Of a DNA stretch of 64,000 nt, positions 43,801 to 52,191 are shown piece by piece. The notes beneath the pieces are model-generated. The model saw nothing but the letters and a program-made list of their open reading frames with translations, ran no database searches and was not told the origin of the DNA. Position 1 is the first letter of the stretch, and every line of letters begins with the position of its first letter. The position numbers were made by a program, and so were the translations under genes. Source of the DNA: Nostoc sp. UHCC 0302 (GTDB lineage: Bacteria > Cyanobacteriota > Cyanobacteriia > Cyanobacteriales > Nostocaceae). The stretch is taken from NCBI RefSeq assembly GCF_038096175.1, contig NZ_CP151099.1:2916501-2980500 (forward strand), read 5' to 3'.

Positions 43801-46142
43801 TTGTAGTTTTGCCCATTGAAATTTGGCAAGCAGGAAATCTTGGAGGCTCTTGAGGAAACAGAGTTATTGTTCAGTAATTCTTTTTCTCCCTCTGCTCCGT
43901 CTGCTTCAGGAGCCTCACCAAAGCCCTCTGCTTGTTGAGAGCGAATCAATTGGGAGTACAATCCTTCAATTTGGTTTAATTGATTATGAGTTCCACGCTG
44001 AACTATCCTGCCTTGCTCTAAAACAATGATTTCATCACAGTCTCGAATAGTCGAAAGTCGATGTGCCACGATGATGCAAGTACAACCGCGTAAGCGCAGA
44101 TTTCGACTGACAATTTTTTCGGTTTGGGCATCAAGGGCGCTAGTGGCTTCATCCAGAATCAGGATGCTCGGATTATTTACTAAAGCACGAGCAATTTCCA
44201 GCCGCTGCCGTTGACCACCACTTAAATTAACTGCACCTTCTAAAAGGTTGCTATCGTACCCATGAGGCAATGAGATAATAAAATTGTGCAACGCTGCATC
44301 TTGACAAGCCCGAACGAGTTGAGTGTTGGGTATAGTAGTATCCCAAAGCGTCAAATTGTCTCTGATACTGCCAGCAAACATTAAAATCTCTTGCTCGACG
44401 ACTGATATCGAGTTAGCTAATATCTGACGAGAAATCTGGTCTTTTGATTTGCCATCAAAGCGAATCTCTCCTTGCCAAGATTCGTAAAGCCCACACAGAA
44501 GTTTGGCAATTGTAGACTTCCCAGAACCACTGCTGCCCACTATCGCTACTCGCTGCCCTGGCTGGAGTGAAAGGTTCAAGTTCTCCAGCAGTGGCGGGGC
44601 AATTTGACTATAACCAAATGTGACATTACGTAACTCAACATATCCTTGTAATTTGGGCAGAAAGCCAGGAAATAAGTAATTATCTTCTTCTGACTTTACC
44701 CCAAAGCTTTTTTCCTGTTGTAACTGTCGATCAATGGAGTGAGCTAAAACATCATCAAGCCGATTCAAATTCCCTTCCATTTGTTGCAGGTCACTGCCTA
44801 GGTTAACCAGACTACTGACTGGTGCAAGAAACCTTTGCATCATGCCCTGAAAAGCGATCAGCATTCCGATACTCATGCTTCCATCCATTACACGCCAACC
44901 ACCCACAGCTAAAATTAACATCGACGCTGTTGCTGACAAAAAGCTAGGTAAAATTCCCAATATTTGATTCGTCGATTCTAATTCCTGACTTGTATTGATG
45001 GCTTTAGTGTAGTGACCCGCCCATTTCGAGAAAAAATCTGACTCTAACCCTGATGCTTTAAGTGTTTCTATACTTTGAAGGCCAGAAATAGCGACACCGT
45101 TAACTTTTCCATATTCTTGGAGTAGTTTTATATTGACATCTGTGCGCCACCTTCTGAACCATTGTAAAACACCGAGGTTAACTGCTACAAAAACAAGTGC
45201 AATTGCAGTTAGCACTATGTCATATTGCAGCATAACTACCAAATATAGAAATACTGTAACTGCTGCAATTACTGTCGTAGCTAGTTTCCCTGAAAGTATA
45301 ACAGCGATACTATCATTGAGGCTGACGCGACTGCTGATTTCTCCAGCAAATCGCTGATCGTAAAAACTCATCGGCAGGCTGAGAATATGCCAGACAAACC
45401 TGCTATTCATTCCTACTGACAACTTGATTTTTAACTGCCGTAAAAATTGTAATTGTAGCAGCGACAAAAATCCATTTACCCCCGCTGTTAACAGCATCCC
45501 CAGAATCAAGGGACGCAACCATTCATCTCGATGCTCAATTAAGATGTTATCTATAAATATTTGGGAAAATGCAGGCATCGCTAGCCCTGGAATTACTAGC
45601 AAAAATCCGGCGACTATGCAGTAAATTAAAGCACCAGTAGAACTTTTGAGTCGTGACCACAGAGCTAGGACAGTGCTAGGTTTGTCTCCCCCTGGCATAA
45701 ACTCTGGAGTCGGTTCTAAAACTAGTACTATACCAGTATAAGCTCCATTGAATTCTTCTAAAGAGACACTACGCCGTCCACTTGCTGGGTCATTTAAATA
45801 TACTTGCCCTTTGCTAAATCCCTCTACTACTAGGAAATGATTAAATTTCCAAAATATAATATATGGAGGTTTTAGCTGTCTCAAACCAGCTAAGTTAGTC
45901 TTAAAGCTCTTAGTACTAAGTTGATAATTTCTGGCAGCTTTCAATATATTGGCGGCGCTGACTCCATCTCGCGATACACCACACGCTTGCCTAAGTTCCG
46001 TCAGTGGCACAATTCGACCCCAGTAAGCCAGAATGATTCCCAAAGCCGCAGCACCACATTCCACTATCTCCATTTGTACTAACGTTGGAGTCCGATACCG
46101 CTTGTTTTCATGCCCCCTTAAGTTTTTCAGATTTTGCCACAT
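40899..46142 (-). CDS. Fused NHLM exporter: C39 peptidase-ABC plus cNMP-like-ABC, 1747 aa
   Basis: One chain holds what are usually two proteins. Part 1 (1 to about 740): C39 peptidase with Cys29 (QMEIVECGAAAL), His102 (FNHFLVVEGF) and Asp118 (LNDPASG), ABC membrane domain, then NBD with Walker A GSSGSGKSTI (near 535), LSGGQRQRLEIA and ILDEATSALD. Part 2 (about 770-1747): an N-terminal cyclic-nucleotide-binding-like domain (TIWLVKSGYLGIFAIALDDG), ABC membrane domain, NBD with GTSGSGKSTLL (near 1545) and NISGGQRQRLLIA. Part 1 matches the NHLM peptidase/ATP-binding protein, part 2 the second NHLM ABC protein. It trims and exports double-glycine peptides. It follows the HlyD gene by 61 nt. Confidence 0.9.
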   Translation of the reverse strand: MWQNLKNLRGHENKRYRTPTLVQMEIVECGAAALGIILAYWGRIVPLTELRQACGVSRDGVSAANILKAARNYQLSTKSFKTNLAGLRQLKPPYIIFWKFNHFLVVEGFSKGQVYLNDPASGRRSVSLEEFNGAYTGIVLVLEPTPEFMPGGDKPSTVLALWSRLKSSTGALIYCIVAGFLLVIPGLAMPAFSQIFIDNILIEHRDEWLRPLILGMLLTAGVNGFLSLLQLQFLRQLKIKLSVGMNSRFVWHILSLPMSFYDQRFAGEISSRVSLNDSIAVILSGKLATTVIAAVTVFLYLVVMLQYDIVLTAIALVFVAVNLGVLQWFRRWRTDVNIKLLQEYGKVNGVAISGLQSIETLKASGLESDFFSKWAGHYTKAINTSQELESTNQILGILPSFLSATASMLILAVGGWRVMDGSMSIGMLIAFQGMMQRFLAPVSSLVNLGSDLQQMEGNLNRLDDVLAHSIDRQLQQEKSFGVKSEEDNYLFPGFLPKLQGYVELRNVTFGYSQIAPPLLENLNLSLQPGQRVAIVGSSGSGKSTIAKLLCGLYESWQGEIRFDGKSKDQISRQILANSISVVEQEILMFAGSIRDNLTLWDTTIPNTQLVRACQDAALHNFIISLPHGYDSNLLEGAVNLSGGQRQRLEIARALVNNPSILILDEATSALDAQTEKIVSRNLRLRGCTCIIVAHRLSTIRDCDEIIVLEQGRIVQRGTHNQLNQIEGLYSQLIRSQQAEGFGEAPEADGAEGEKELLNNNSVSSRASKISCLPNFNGQNYNFQNNQLLLLDEPQTIWLVKSGYLGIFAIALDDGVQVGTRRYLFSATAGQMMFAVAPPKDGQHFQMLAVALEDTELVKISRAEFTLSFANAPSEALTLIEQWIEQIGTALVDIISPPTSISLSDSNHFYLSNNQIFGSQDHVLWIRLLQGRARWMGFEELPLTSAFVILPLAANMWFQADETVEVETIAPLENFDLDSLLNSLSQLQTYFLNCINLLQYRQIDTELLRFQNRERLERQVMQATLTELASVLQYSQGKTSNNSLSVTSIKPLDPNQALLVAAGAVGKALGIKIRSPNTSQNLQQMQDSVEAIARATHIRVRRIKLPKNWWRKDCGPMLGYTLEGNLPVALLPVSDNRYELYTPGEQRRITVDAQIATGLVAPTAYVFYRPFPSEQLKTFGLLRFALQGHYKELIIMTLTGISVTLLGMLTPQATAILIDKAIPDANRNLLSQISFSLLAAAFGGMLFQLAQGLATIRLETFADSSTQAAVWDRFLNLKADFFRSFSVGDLNSRVTAISQIRQRLGNTVLKTIFSSLFSLLNLGLLFYYSPILALGACVMVLINVAITIISGILIVRKVRPLLDLQGQVFGLMVQLVNSVAKLRVAKAETLAFAYWGKQYTQQLKLMLSTKGIEDSLTVVNQVLPTLTTAALFWFSTNLIGQSQTPGGNSLSIGTFLAFNVAFGTFISGITSLSNTVVEVLQILPLWQRAQPILQAQLEINSRQIYPGKISGKLVVDQLSFRYRDDGPLTLDDICIHAQAGEFIAIVGTSGSGKSTLLRLLLGFESPKSGAIYYDGQDLASLDVHAVRRQLGVVMQNNHLMSASIFDNIACGAVLTFDQAWEAARMAGLADDIAAMPMQMHTVVSEGGNNISGGQRQRLLIARALALKPQILLFDEATSALDNQTQAIVNQSLDELQVTRIVIAHRLSTIRNAHRIYVLQVGRVVQQGTFQELATTEGLFAQLMARQMQ

Positions 46143-46203
46143 ACAATCATTTATATTAAGTAAAACTCTGATTTTTCATGCTTTGACTTACTGATTCTAA
46201 ATA

Positions 46204-47646
46204 TCAATTAATGCCACTCCAAGAACGGAACAACGGCAAGACAAAAGTAATCGGGGCGCTCTCTTCTACAGTGACTTGTACAGTAGTGGTAGTTCCAGGG
46301 GTTACTGTCAACTCTGGCCCTTGAGAAGAAGACCATTTGTAGCGGCTGAAGGTCGATGCGTCTGGTTGTAGTCGGGCAGTAACTTGAATTTGTGGCCCCT
46401 GTGACATAAATCCTTGGACGATTTCGGAATTGCCTATAACGCTTAATGCACTCTCTTTAGTCACTGGATAAGCTGAGACATCTGTAACAGAGCCAATTAT
46501 TCCACCAAAACGTTCTCGTTGCACTGTGCTAGGCGTGATTTGTATTTTCATCCTTGGTTGAATTTTCTTACCATCACCTACTGGGAAAAATGCTACGCTT
46601 ACGGGTTTATCTGATGCTTGTTGGGCGGCGATCGCTCCAATTACTGTACCTTGTAGTACAACCTGTCCTGGTGTTGCAGATATTTCTAAAATCCTTCCAG
46701 TGTAACTGCTTTTAATCTGGCTGTTTTCTACTAATTGCACTGTTAATTGAGCAATATTCCGTTGGACTTCCTGAATATCTTGTTTACGGTTAGTGTCAGC
46801 TTCTAAGTCCTGTTGTTCTGATGTCACCTGTTTGCTATCTAGTTGCTTTAACTGCACTTGCAAATCTTTAATTGAGTTCAGATTTTCTAGATATTGTCTT
46901 TCGGCATCTGCTTCTTTGACATCCAGTTGCTTAAGTTGCGAGCGGGCTTCATTAATTTGTTTGGCTGCGTTTAAGTAGTCTTGCTGTGCCTGGAGTAGTG
47001 TATCACCAGAAATTGCTCCCTGTTGCAATAGTTGTTGGCGTTTATCTAATCTTTGTTTGAAAGTTGGTAGCAGTTGCAAAGCAACTTCCAAGCTTTGTAT
47101 TTGGCTAATCCGATCTTGTCGAATTGAGTCTAACCCTTTCTCCTTTAGAATTGATGTTAGCTTCTTTGTTGAGAGTAAGTTTTGCTGCAAGCTTTGGCGT
47201 TGCTGTTCAATTGCCTGCTTATCTACATCTTGCCGCCGTTGCTGTAAGGAGTTAACATCACGCCCCTGTTGTTGCAGTTGCGTCAGTTTGTCTCGTACTA
47301 GTTGTAGCTGCTTCAGCAGTTCGCTTTGGTCTAACGTTGCCAGTACATCTCCTCGTCTCACAAAGTCGCCAACTTTAACATTTACTGTTCGCAACCTACC
47401 TGCAATTGGTGATTGGAAGGATGCAACCTTACTGGGGTAAACTATTATTCCAGTACCTGTGACTGTAATTGGGATTCTTCCTAAAATACTCCAAAAAACA
47501 CCCGCTACCACTAACAAGCCAATAGTAAATAGAGGTAGCCACTTTTGAGGACTGACTACCTGCATGATTTGGTCTAGTTCTTCTGGAGAAGAAGCGCGTT
47601 CTAAAGCTTCTTTGCGGAACAAATTATTTTTAGGATTATTCACCAA
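46204..47646 (-). CDS. HlyD-type NHLM secretion adaptor
   Basis: 480 aa. A membrane segment at about 37-55 (LFTIGLLVVAGVFWSILGRI) is followed by a biotinyl/lipoyl-like half motif (QSPIAGRLRTVNVKVGDFVR), a long coiled-coil hairpin (about 110-310, QLQQQGRDVNSLQQRRQDVD), the second lipoyl half (SSYTGRILEISATPGQVVLQ) and a beta-barrel end. It is the periplasmic adaptor of the NHLM system and links the ABC exporter to the outer membrane. The first gene of a two-gene operon with the fused exporter. The 47647-48375 region upstream is AT-rich; it should hold the promoter but I see no clear box. Confidence 0.88.
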   Translation of the reverse strand: MVNNPKNNLFRKEALERASSPEELDQIMQVVSPQKWLPLFTIGLLVVAGVFWSILGRIPITVTGTGIIVYPSKVASFQSPIAGRLRTVNVKVGDFVRRGDVLATLDQSELLKQLQLVRDKLTQLQQQGRDVNSLQQRRQDVDKQAIEQQRQSLQQNLLSTKKLTSILKEKGLDSIRQDRISQIQSLEVALQLLPTFKQRLDKRQQLLQQGAISGDTLLQAQQDYLNAAKQINEARSQLKQLDVKEADAERQYLENLNSIKDLQVQLKQLDSKQVTSEQQDLEADTNRKQDIQEVQRNIAQLTVQLVENSQIKSSYTGRILEISATPGQVVLQGTVIGAIAAQQASDKPVSVAFFPVGDGKKIQPRMKIQITPSTVQRERFGGIIGSVTDVSAYPVTKESALSVIGNSEIVQGFMSQGPQIQVTARLQPDASTFSRYKWSSSQGPELTVTPGTTTTVQVTVEESAPITFVLPLFRSWSGIN

Positions 47647-48375
47647 ATATTATTCAGTATCTAAACTATTTTTTGCTGTTATTAATACAAATCAATTACA
47701 GTTGAATAAATAATTAACTTTATTTGAATACTTAATCTTAAAACTAAAACTATTTTTAGTTATCTATTTTGAGCATCAATCCTCTAAACTATATAAAAAA
47801 CTATTGCCTACTTAAAACATTTACATATACTAAATTATAGATTATCAACAGCATAATCAAGAGTTAGCATAAAACATCCCACTAAACCCACTAAACCCAC
47901 TTGCTAAACAAGTAATAAAGTAGCATAATATACATTTATCTTCTTTTAACATAAGTACTGGGCTTAATTAGTACCTCTACCAGTTGAATAACTCTCTAGA
48001 GACGTTTACCATTAACAGTGAAGAAATTTGGCTCTTGTGATCGTTGAGAAATTTTTGATGGTTTCACTCTGTCAAAAGATATGTATGCATCATAAGACTT
48101 GTAGTTTCACGCTTCCCCATTTGGCGTACACAAATCTCTTCCCGACATTGCAGCCACAGTTTTCTCTTTCCTTGCCTACTCAAAGGATGCAATCACATAA
48201 CTATTTCTCCTTTGCCACAAGAGGCTTTGCAACAAATACTTGCTTTGGTAACTTTATTTCCTTACTTGTTTGCAGTAGTTCTCTGCGCTACATTCACCAG
48301 TCGCACTCCTATTCAATTTTGACTCCTGACGAATGTATTCTCTATTATTAAGAAGTAAGGCCATTTTATTAGCCA

Positions 48376-48627
48376 ATGCCCAGCAAGACAATTGAAGTCC
48401 GAGAGTACACCGTCAGAGCGCATAAGCGTGAGATTCACACCCGCGTTTTTAACTTTATTTGCCAGCAGTGCCAAGAACCAACGCAAAGAGAAACCTTTGG
48501 CCCGCGACCGCTCTATTGTGAAAAATGCCGCGCACCACAACCACCCAAGAAATCAACAGTAGTCCCGCGCAACAAAAGAAAGCCCAGAGCGATGAACTAC
48601 AAGAGTGGCAAAGGTATAGCGGGGTGA
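48376..48627 (+). CDS. Small zinc-ribbon protein, 83 aa
   Basis: Two CxxC pairs, FICQQCQEP and LYCEKCRAP, spaced 21 residues apart, form a zinc ribbon. The rest is basic ([20 protein letters not shown]), so nucleic-acid binding is likely. The start [20 protein letters not shown] is conserved in cyanobacterial proteins of this kind, as far as I recall, but no function is known to me. Nothing in the flanks shows an operon. In the gap before it (47941-48350), a frame ending LPQEALQQILALVTLFPYLF looks faintly coding but has no start. Confidence 0.65.
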   Translation: MPSKTIEVREYTVRAHKREIHTRVFNFICQQCQEPTQRETFGPRPLYCEKCRAPQPPKKSTVVPRNKRKPRAMNYKSGKGIAG

Positions 48628-48724
48628 TTGTTGTTTAATGGTGGGCGATCGCACTTTGTAAGTGAAGCAGTGCGATCATTCGCCCTAACCTAACTTCATC
48701 TAGTAAAAAGTAACTCATCGTTTA

Positions 48725-49033
48725 CTAGTCTGATAGAGGTACAAACTGTGCAAACACCTCTGCCCCCGTCAGGTTTTGGGTTTTATCTGCAAAACAGTAA
48801 TACTCAAGTTTTTCATCAATAAATACCTAATGCTCGAAAACGAGACCTTCAAAATTATCGAATAATCCAACAGGCACGAAGTACTGGTTATTTTGTTTCA
48901 ATTTGTAAAATAGATGGCTACCACACTGACTACAGAATCCACGCTCTGCCCCCAAGTGAAGACTGATGAATTTTGATATTTCCTTTACCAGAAAAGCTAA
49001 ATCACTTTCACATTCAACAATTAATAAATGGCA
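48725..49033 (-). pseudogene. GFA/CENP-V-type protein remnant with in-frame TAG
   Basis: Frame CHLLIVECESDLAFLVKEIS, then LGAERGFCSQCGSHLFYKLK, holds the GFCSQCG zinc motif of glutathione-dependent formaldehyde-activating (GFA) proteins. It goes on with YFVPVGLFDNFEGLVFEH, a TAG at 48827-48829, then VFIDEKLEYYCFADKTQNLT and a stop at 48725. The expected N-terminal CHCG half is missing or unrecognisable. It is broken by truncation and by one nonsense codon. Confidence 0.6.
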
Positions 49034-49096
49034 CTCCGCCCTACTTGCGACACGATACTCTCCTGCGAGATGAAAAACAGATATTTCCAGTATTCA

Positions 49097-49261
49097 GAGA
49101 GAGCAAATTCTATCTATGAAGTTGTTTTTGGACTTCCGTGTATCATTAGCTCCCAAGGTATTGAGCGCCAACTGGTGTTATCAAGAAATGCTCATAAACA
49201 ACGCTTATTAGAAAAGCCAGCCACCCAAATAAATCAAACCTATAATTCTTTGCATAATTAA
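49097..49261 (+). pseudogene. Possible C-terminal remnant of a lactate/malate dehydrogenase
   Basis: YEVVFGLPCIISSQGIERQL, then VLSRNAHKQRLLEKPA, resembles the C-terminal 'V-S-P-IVG-NG-E--L-L------L--SA' pattern of L-lactate and malate dehydrogenases. No NAD-binding part precedes it. The frame could be read from 49028, but the first 23 residues do not fit. The identification is tentative. Confidence 0.35.
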
Positions 49262-49511
49262 AATTAACTCATATAGTCTGTCTAAAAATATTCTAATTTT
49301 ATTCTTTAAGATAGATGAGTTTTCTTAGTAAATTATTATCTTTTTAATATATTTTTTCATTATAAATTTAATATTATTTTTGTACTTCCATAAGATTTAT
49401 CAATATCAGAAGCTCTAGTATAAAGTGGCAAGTAATAATACAATTAAGCAGTTAGTTGCTGGTTGTAAATAATTAATATTTCACTAACTCAATTTGACCG
49501 TTATCAGGTTA

Positions 49512-49560
49512 GGTGAGCCAAAAAGTTCAAGGAAACAAACCTTAAACTTTTCGGTTCACC
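49512..49560. promoter_or_regulatory. Long hairpin just before a small secreted-peptide gene
   Basis: Arms 49512-49532 and 49540-49560 pair over 21 positions (18 Watson-Crick, one G-U) around the loop AAACAAA. It ends 40 nt before the ATG of the 49601 gene and lacks a T-run, so it is more likely a leader structure or a protein-binding site than a terminator. The 49262-49500 stretch before it is AT-rich without genes. Confidence 0.5.
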
Positions 49561-49600
49561 TTGCCAAAAAACTTACCAATCTATTAGGTATCAAGAAATA

Positions 49601-49828
49601 ATGTTGAAACGTCGCACAATACTAGTGGGTTTATCTGTGCTTAGCTTAACTTTGGCTGTGGGTACAAAAGCCTATGGACAATCCACTAGCGGGCCAGAAG
49701 CTTGGGAGACTGTCTATAATGATGCAGTTGCCGGTGCAACAAGGACAATTTCAGTTCCACTTTTAAGCTTCTTACTATCATCTATCCTGCAAATAGTCTA
49801 CAACTTGAGAGGTGCTTGGGGCGGTTAA
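49601..49828 (+). CDS. Small exported peptide, 75 aa
   Basis: Residues 1-26 are a signal peptide (MLKRRTILVGLSVLSLTLAV, then GTKAYGQ, with an AYGQ-type cleavage site). The mature part has a hydrophobic segment (RTISVPLLSFLLSSILQIVY) and ends LRGAWGG, so it could insert into a membrane. No family is recognised. It lies 2 kb upstream of the HlyD gene's start region and on the opposite strand; a link with the NHLM system is possible only by proximity. A 21-bp hairpin precedes it. Confidence 0.55.
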   Translation: MLKRRTILVGLSVLSLTLAVGTKAYGQSTSGPEAWETVYNDAVAGATRTISVPLLSFLLSSILQIVYNLRGAWGG

Positions 49829-49978
49829 TTTTCTGTTTCATATCCAAATAGAGAAGCTTAAACAGAGGCTTTTGCAGTGTAGTTTTGTGGTAATTTTTAC
49901 ACCTGCGCTCGCCTGACTATCGTTAACGCAGATTTTACTTAGCCAAATATTTTATAGCCCGTGAGGAGTCTTTTTTCT

Positions 49979-50122
49979 ATGTTCAAACCTCGCACAATTT
50001 CTAGTGCCTTAACTGCAACTATCTTAGCCTTGGCCATCAGCGTACAGATATACATCTCACATTCCGCACCCTTAACTGTCACAATCGGTTATTACGGAAG
50101 TAAATTTAGTAAGAAAGAGTAA
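49979..50122 (+). pseudogene. N-terminal stump of an exported binding protein
   Basis: The ATG at 49979 has GAGGAG about 10 nt upstream. MFKPRTISSALTATILALAI, then SVQIYISHSAPLTVTIGYYG, is a signal peptide followed by the first strand of a substrate-binding protein ('LTVTIGY', compare LRIGYFTAAD in the SsuA-like gene at 56891). The frame ends at once in AT-rich sequence (GSKFSKKE-stop), near where the IS1634 remnant begins. I infer that the rest was lost to the IS. Confidence 0.45.
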
Positions 50123-50376
50123 AAAATTACATTTATTTAGAAAAAGTACATTTGAGATAGAAAAATTTCTCAAATTTATTCTCAATAATCAGCAATAAAT
50201 AACGAGGTTGATTTGGGAGAAAAATTTAATAATATAATTTTATTCTTAGAGACTTAATATATCATTGCAAATTATAATTATCTATAAATAAATTTAAAAA
50301 CGCCATAAAAACTTTAGCTCATTAATTTTATTAATGGGTAAAATTGGATAACTAAAATATTAATAATATTCATAAA

Positions 50377-51630
50377 TCAACTTATATATTTATAGTAATT
50401 ACGGCAAGCTTCTGGGAGGGACAGGAGAATGTACTTCATTTCTGATGTCAAATTTAAAAATTCTGTTTTTTGCTGAAAAGTCACAAGATGAACTGATTGA
50501 AAACATTGAAATATCCACCGCATTGTCGGATTATTTATGGTTTTTCCTAATTGATTTTTTACAGTATAGTTTAAGGATTTCAAAGCCGCTCTAATCTCTC
50601 TTTGTGCCAGAGTATAAACTAGCAAACATAACCCCATTATCATTGCTAATGCTTCGATTCTTTCTGGGCTTTTCAGGAAAATACTATCTGCTAAAAATAA
50701 AGGACTTTTGAGAAAACTAAATCCTCTCTCATATGACTGTTGTGCTTTATATTCAGACAGCATTTTCTCGTTGCTCAGTTCTTTCTCTGACAAAATATTT
50801 GTAGTAATTATAAACCTTCCAGAACTTAACCTTTCTGGTTCAATAACATCTTTATTTTCAGCAACCCTGGCTGATATTTGATAATATTTCGATTGATTCT
50901 CTTCTTTGATGTCGGCATGTTTTTTGATAATTTCGATATTTTCTATCTGATGATATTTAAATTCTTTACTTATTTTGATTAATTCTTTTCTCGCATCAGC
51001 AGCACAAGCAAACTTCTCTTGTGCTAGTTTTTTTAACTTAGTTTGAGTATTAGTCAAAGCTTTTTCTATTTTCTTTGATAATTTCTTTAAGTCAGATTTT
51101 TTTCTATCTTGACTTTGTACAACTAACCATCTTTGCTCTATATCTCCATAATTTATTTTCTTTTGAGCGTATGAGTATCCTGATTTATCACTTTTAACAA
51201 ATTCCGATTCTGTTAAACTCATCACTAAGCTTTTTGCTGATTTTATCGTCAATGGTACTCTAGTTAACCATTTGATACTCGACATTAACTTAATATTTGA
51301 TTCTGTATATAATGCGCTATCTGCTACTATTAAACTATCAACTTTTATTCTTTTCTTATATTCAACTGCAATTTCTCCAAACTTTTTAGAATCAACTTCA
51401 TTTCCTGATACTGTTTTTATATATATTGGTATATCTCCATCTCCTGAACATACTAATTCTGTAATAAATTGTTTTAAGTCTGGACGATGGTCACGCGAAT
51501 AACCGTAGGTTAGTTTTATCGCTTGAGGTGATTTCCTCTCTTCATTTTCTTTTCCTATATAATCTGATTGTTTTTGATTATTAAAGATTACTTCTGGTAA
51601 ACTATATTCATATTCTCCATCTACATCGAT
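50377..51630 (-). pseudogene. IS1634-family transposase, 5'-truncated
   Basis: From DGEYEYSLPEVIFNNQKQ to the C-terminus the protein follows IS1634/IS4-like enzymes: LTYGYSRDHRPDLKQFITEL, VADSALYTESNIKLM and YKAQQSYERGFSFLKSPLFL, then PERIEALAMIMGLCLLVYTL. The N-terminal third is missing. The frame is open upstream only through foreign sequence (antisense of the oxidoreductase stump), so the stated start has no meaning. The 5' junction is near 51625-51635. Confidence 0.75.
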
Positions 51631-51978
51631 CGCTACCAACCACCAGCCGACCAGCGCGACGATGATTTGGGGACGCACCCTTACCTCGGTAACGCCCACG
51701 AATATCTAGAAAAAGTACCTGGCACTGCGCCCTACCTCAAAGACATCCACATCTTCAATCCAGCTGGTTTCGTCAGCTTCGGGCTACCGATTGGTGATGT
51801 ACCCAGCATTCGCCGCGACGTGCCTGTAATAGTGTCTCGCATCAATCACGACTTATTCTTCACCGACTGGGAGCAGCACGAGGCACGCATCACCAGCGAC
51901 AACATCGCACCGGACTTTGAGGACTCACTCTACGCCGCCGCAGTGTGGAAGCAACTAGCCAAGGCTTCAGTCAGCTAA
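51631..51978 (+). pseudogene. C-terminal stump of an oxidoreductase
   Basis: RYQPPADQRDDDLGTHPYLG, NAHEYLEKVPGTAPYLKDIH and IFNPAGFVSFGLPIGDVPSI, then ITSDNIAPDFEDSLYAAAVW, look like the end of an NAD(P)/FAD-dependent oxidoreductase of the kind found next to sulfonate-utilisation genes. The 5' part is missing at the junction with the IS1634 remnant. It marks the left edge of the organosulfur island. The family assignment is from memory of such clusters and is moderate. Confidence 0.45.
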
Positions 51979-52191
51979 GTCTGCGTAGGATTAAGAAGCA
52001 GAGGGCAGAGAACAGGGGAAGAAAGGAGTGTGGGCAATACTTGTCGGATTTTGGGGAAAAGGGAAAGAAAAAACCTTTAACCTTTTCCCAAAACCCAATT
52101 CCGAGTTAAAAATGCACAAAGTGAGTAGTATTGGGAGTGTAGGAAGTTTTCTTCCCCATCTCCTCATCTTCCCCATACCCTATACAAAATC

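Noticed and set aside
48028-48351. 107-aa plus-strand frame before the zinc-ribbon gene
   Set aside because: TTG start, low-complexity composition, no ribosome binding site; the other frames are equally unconvincing.
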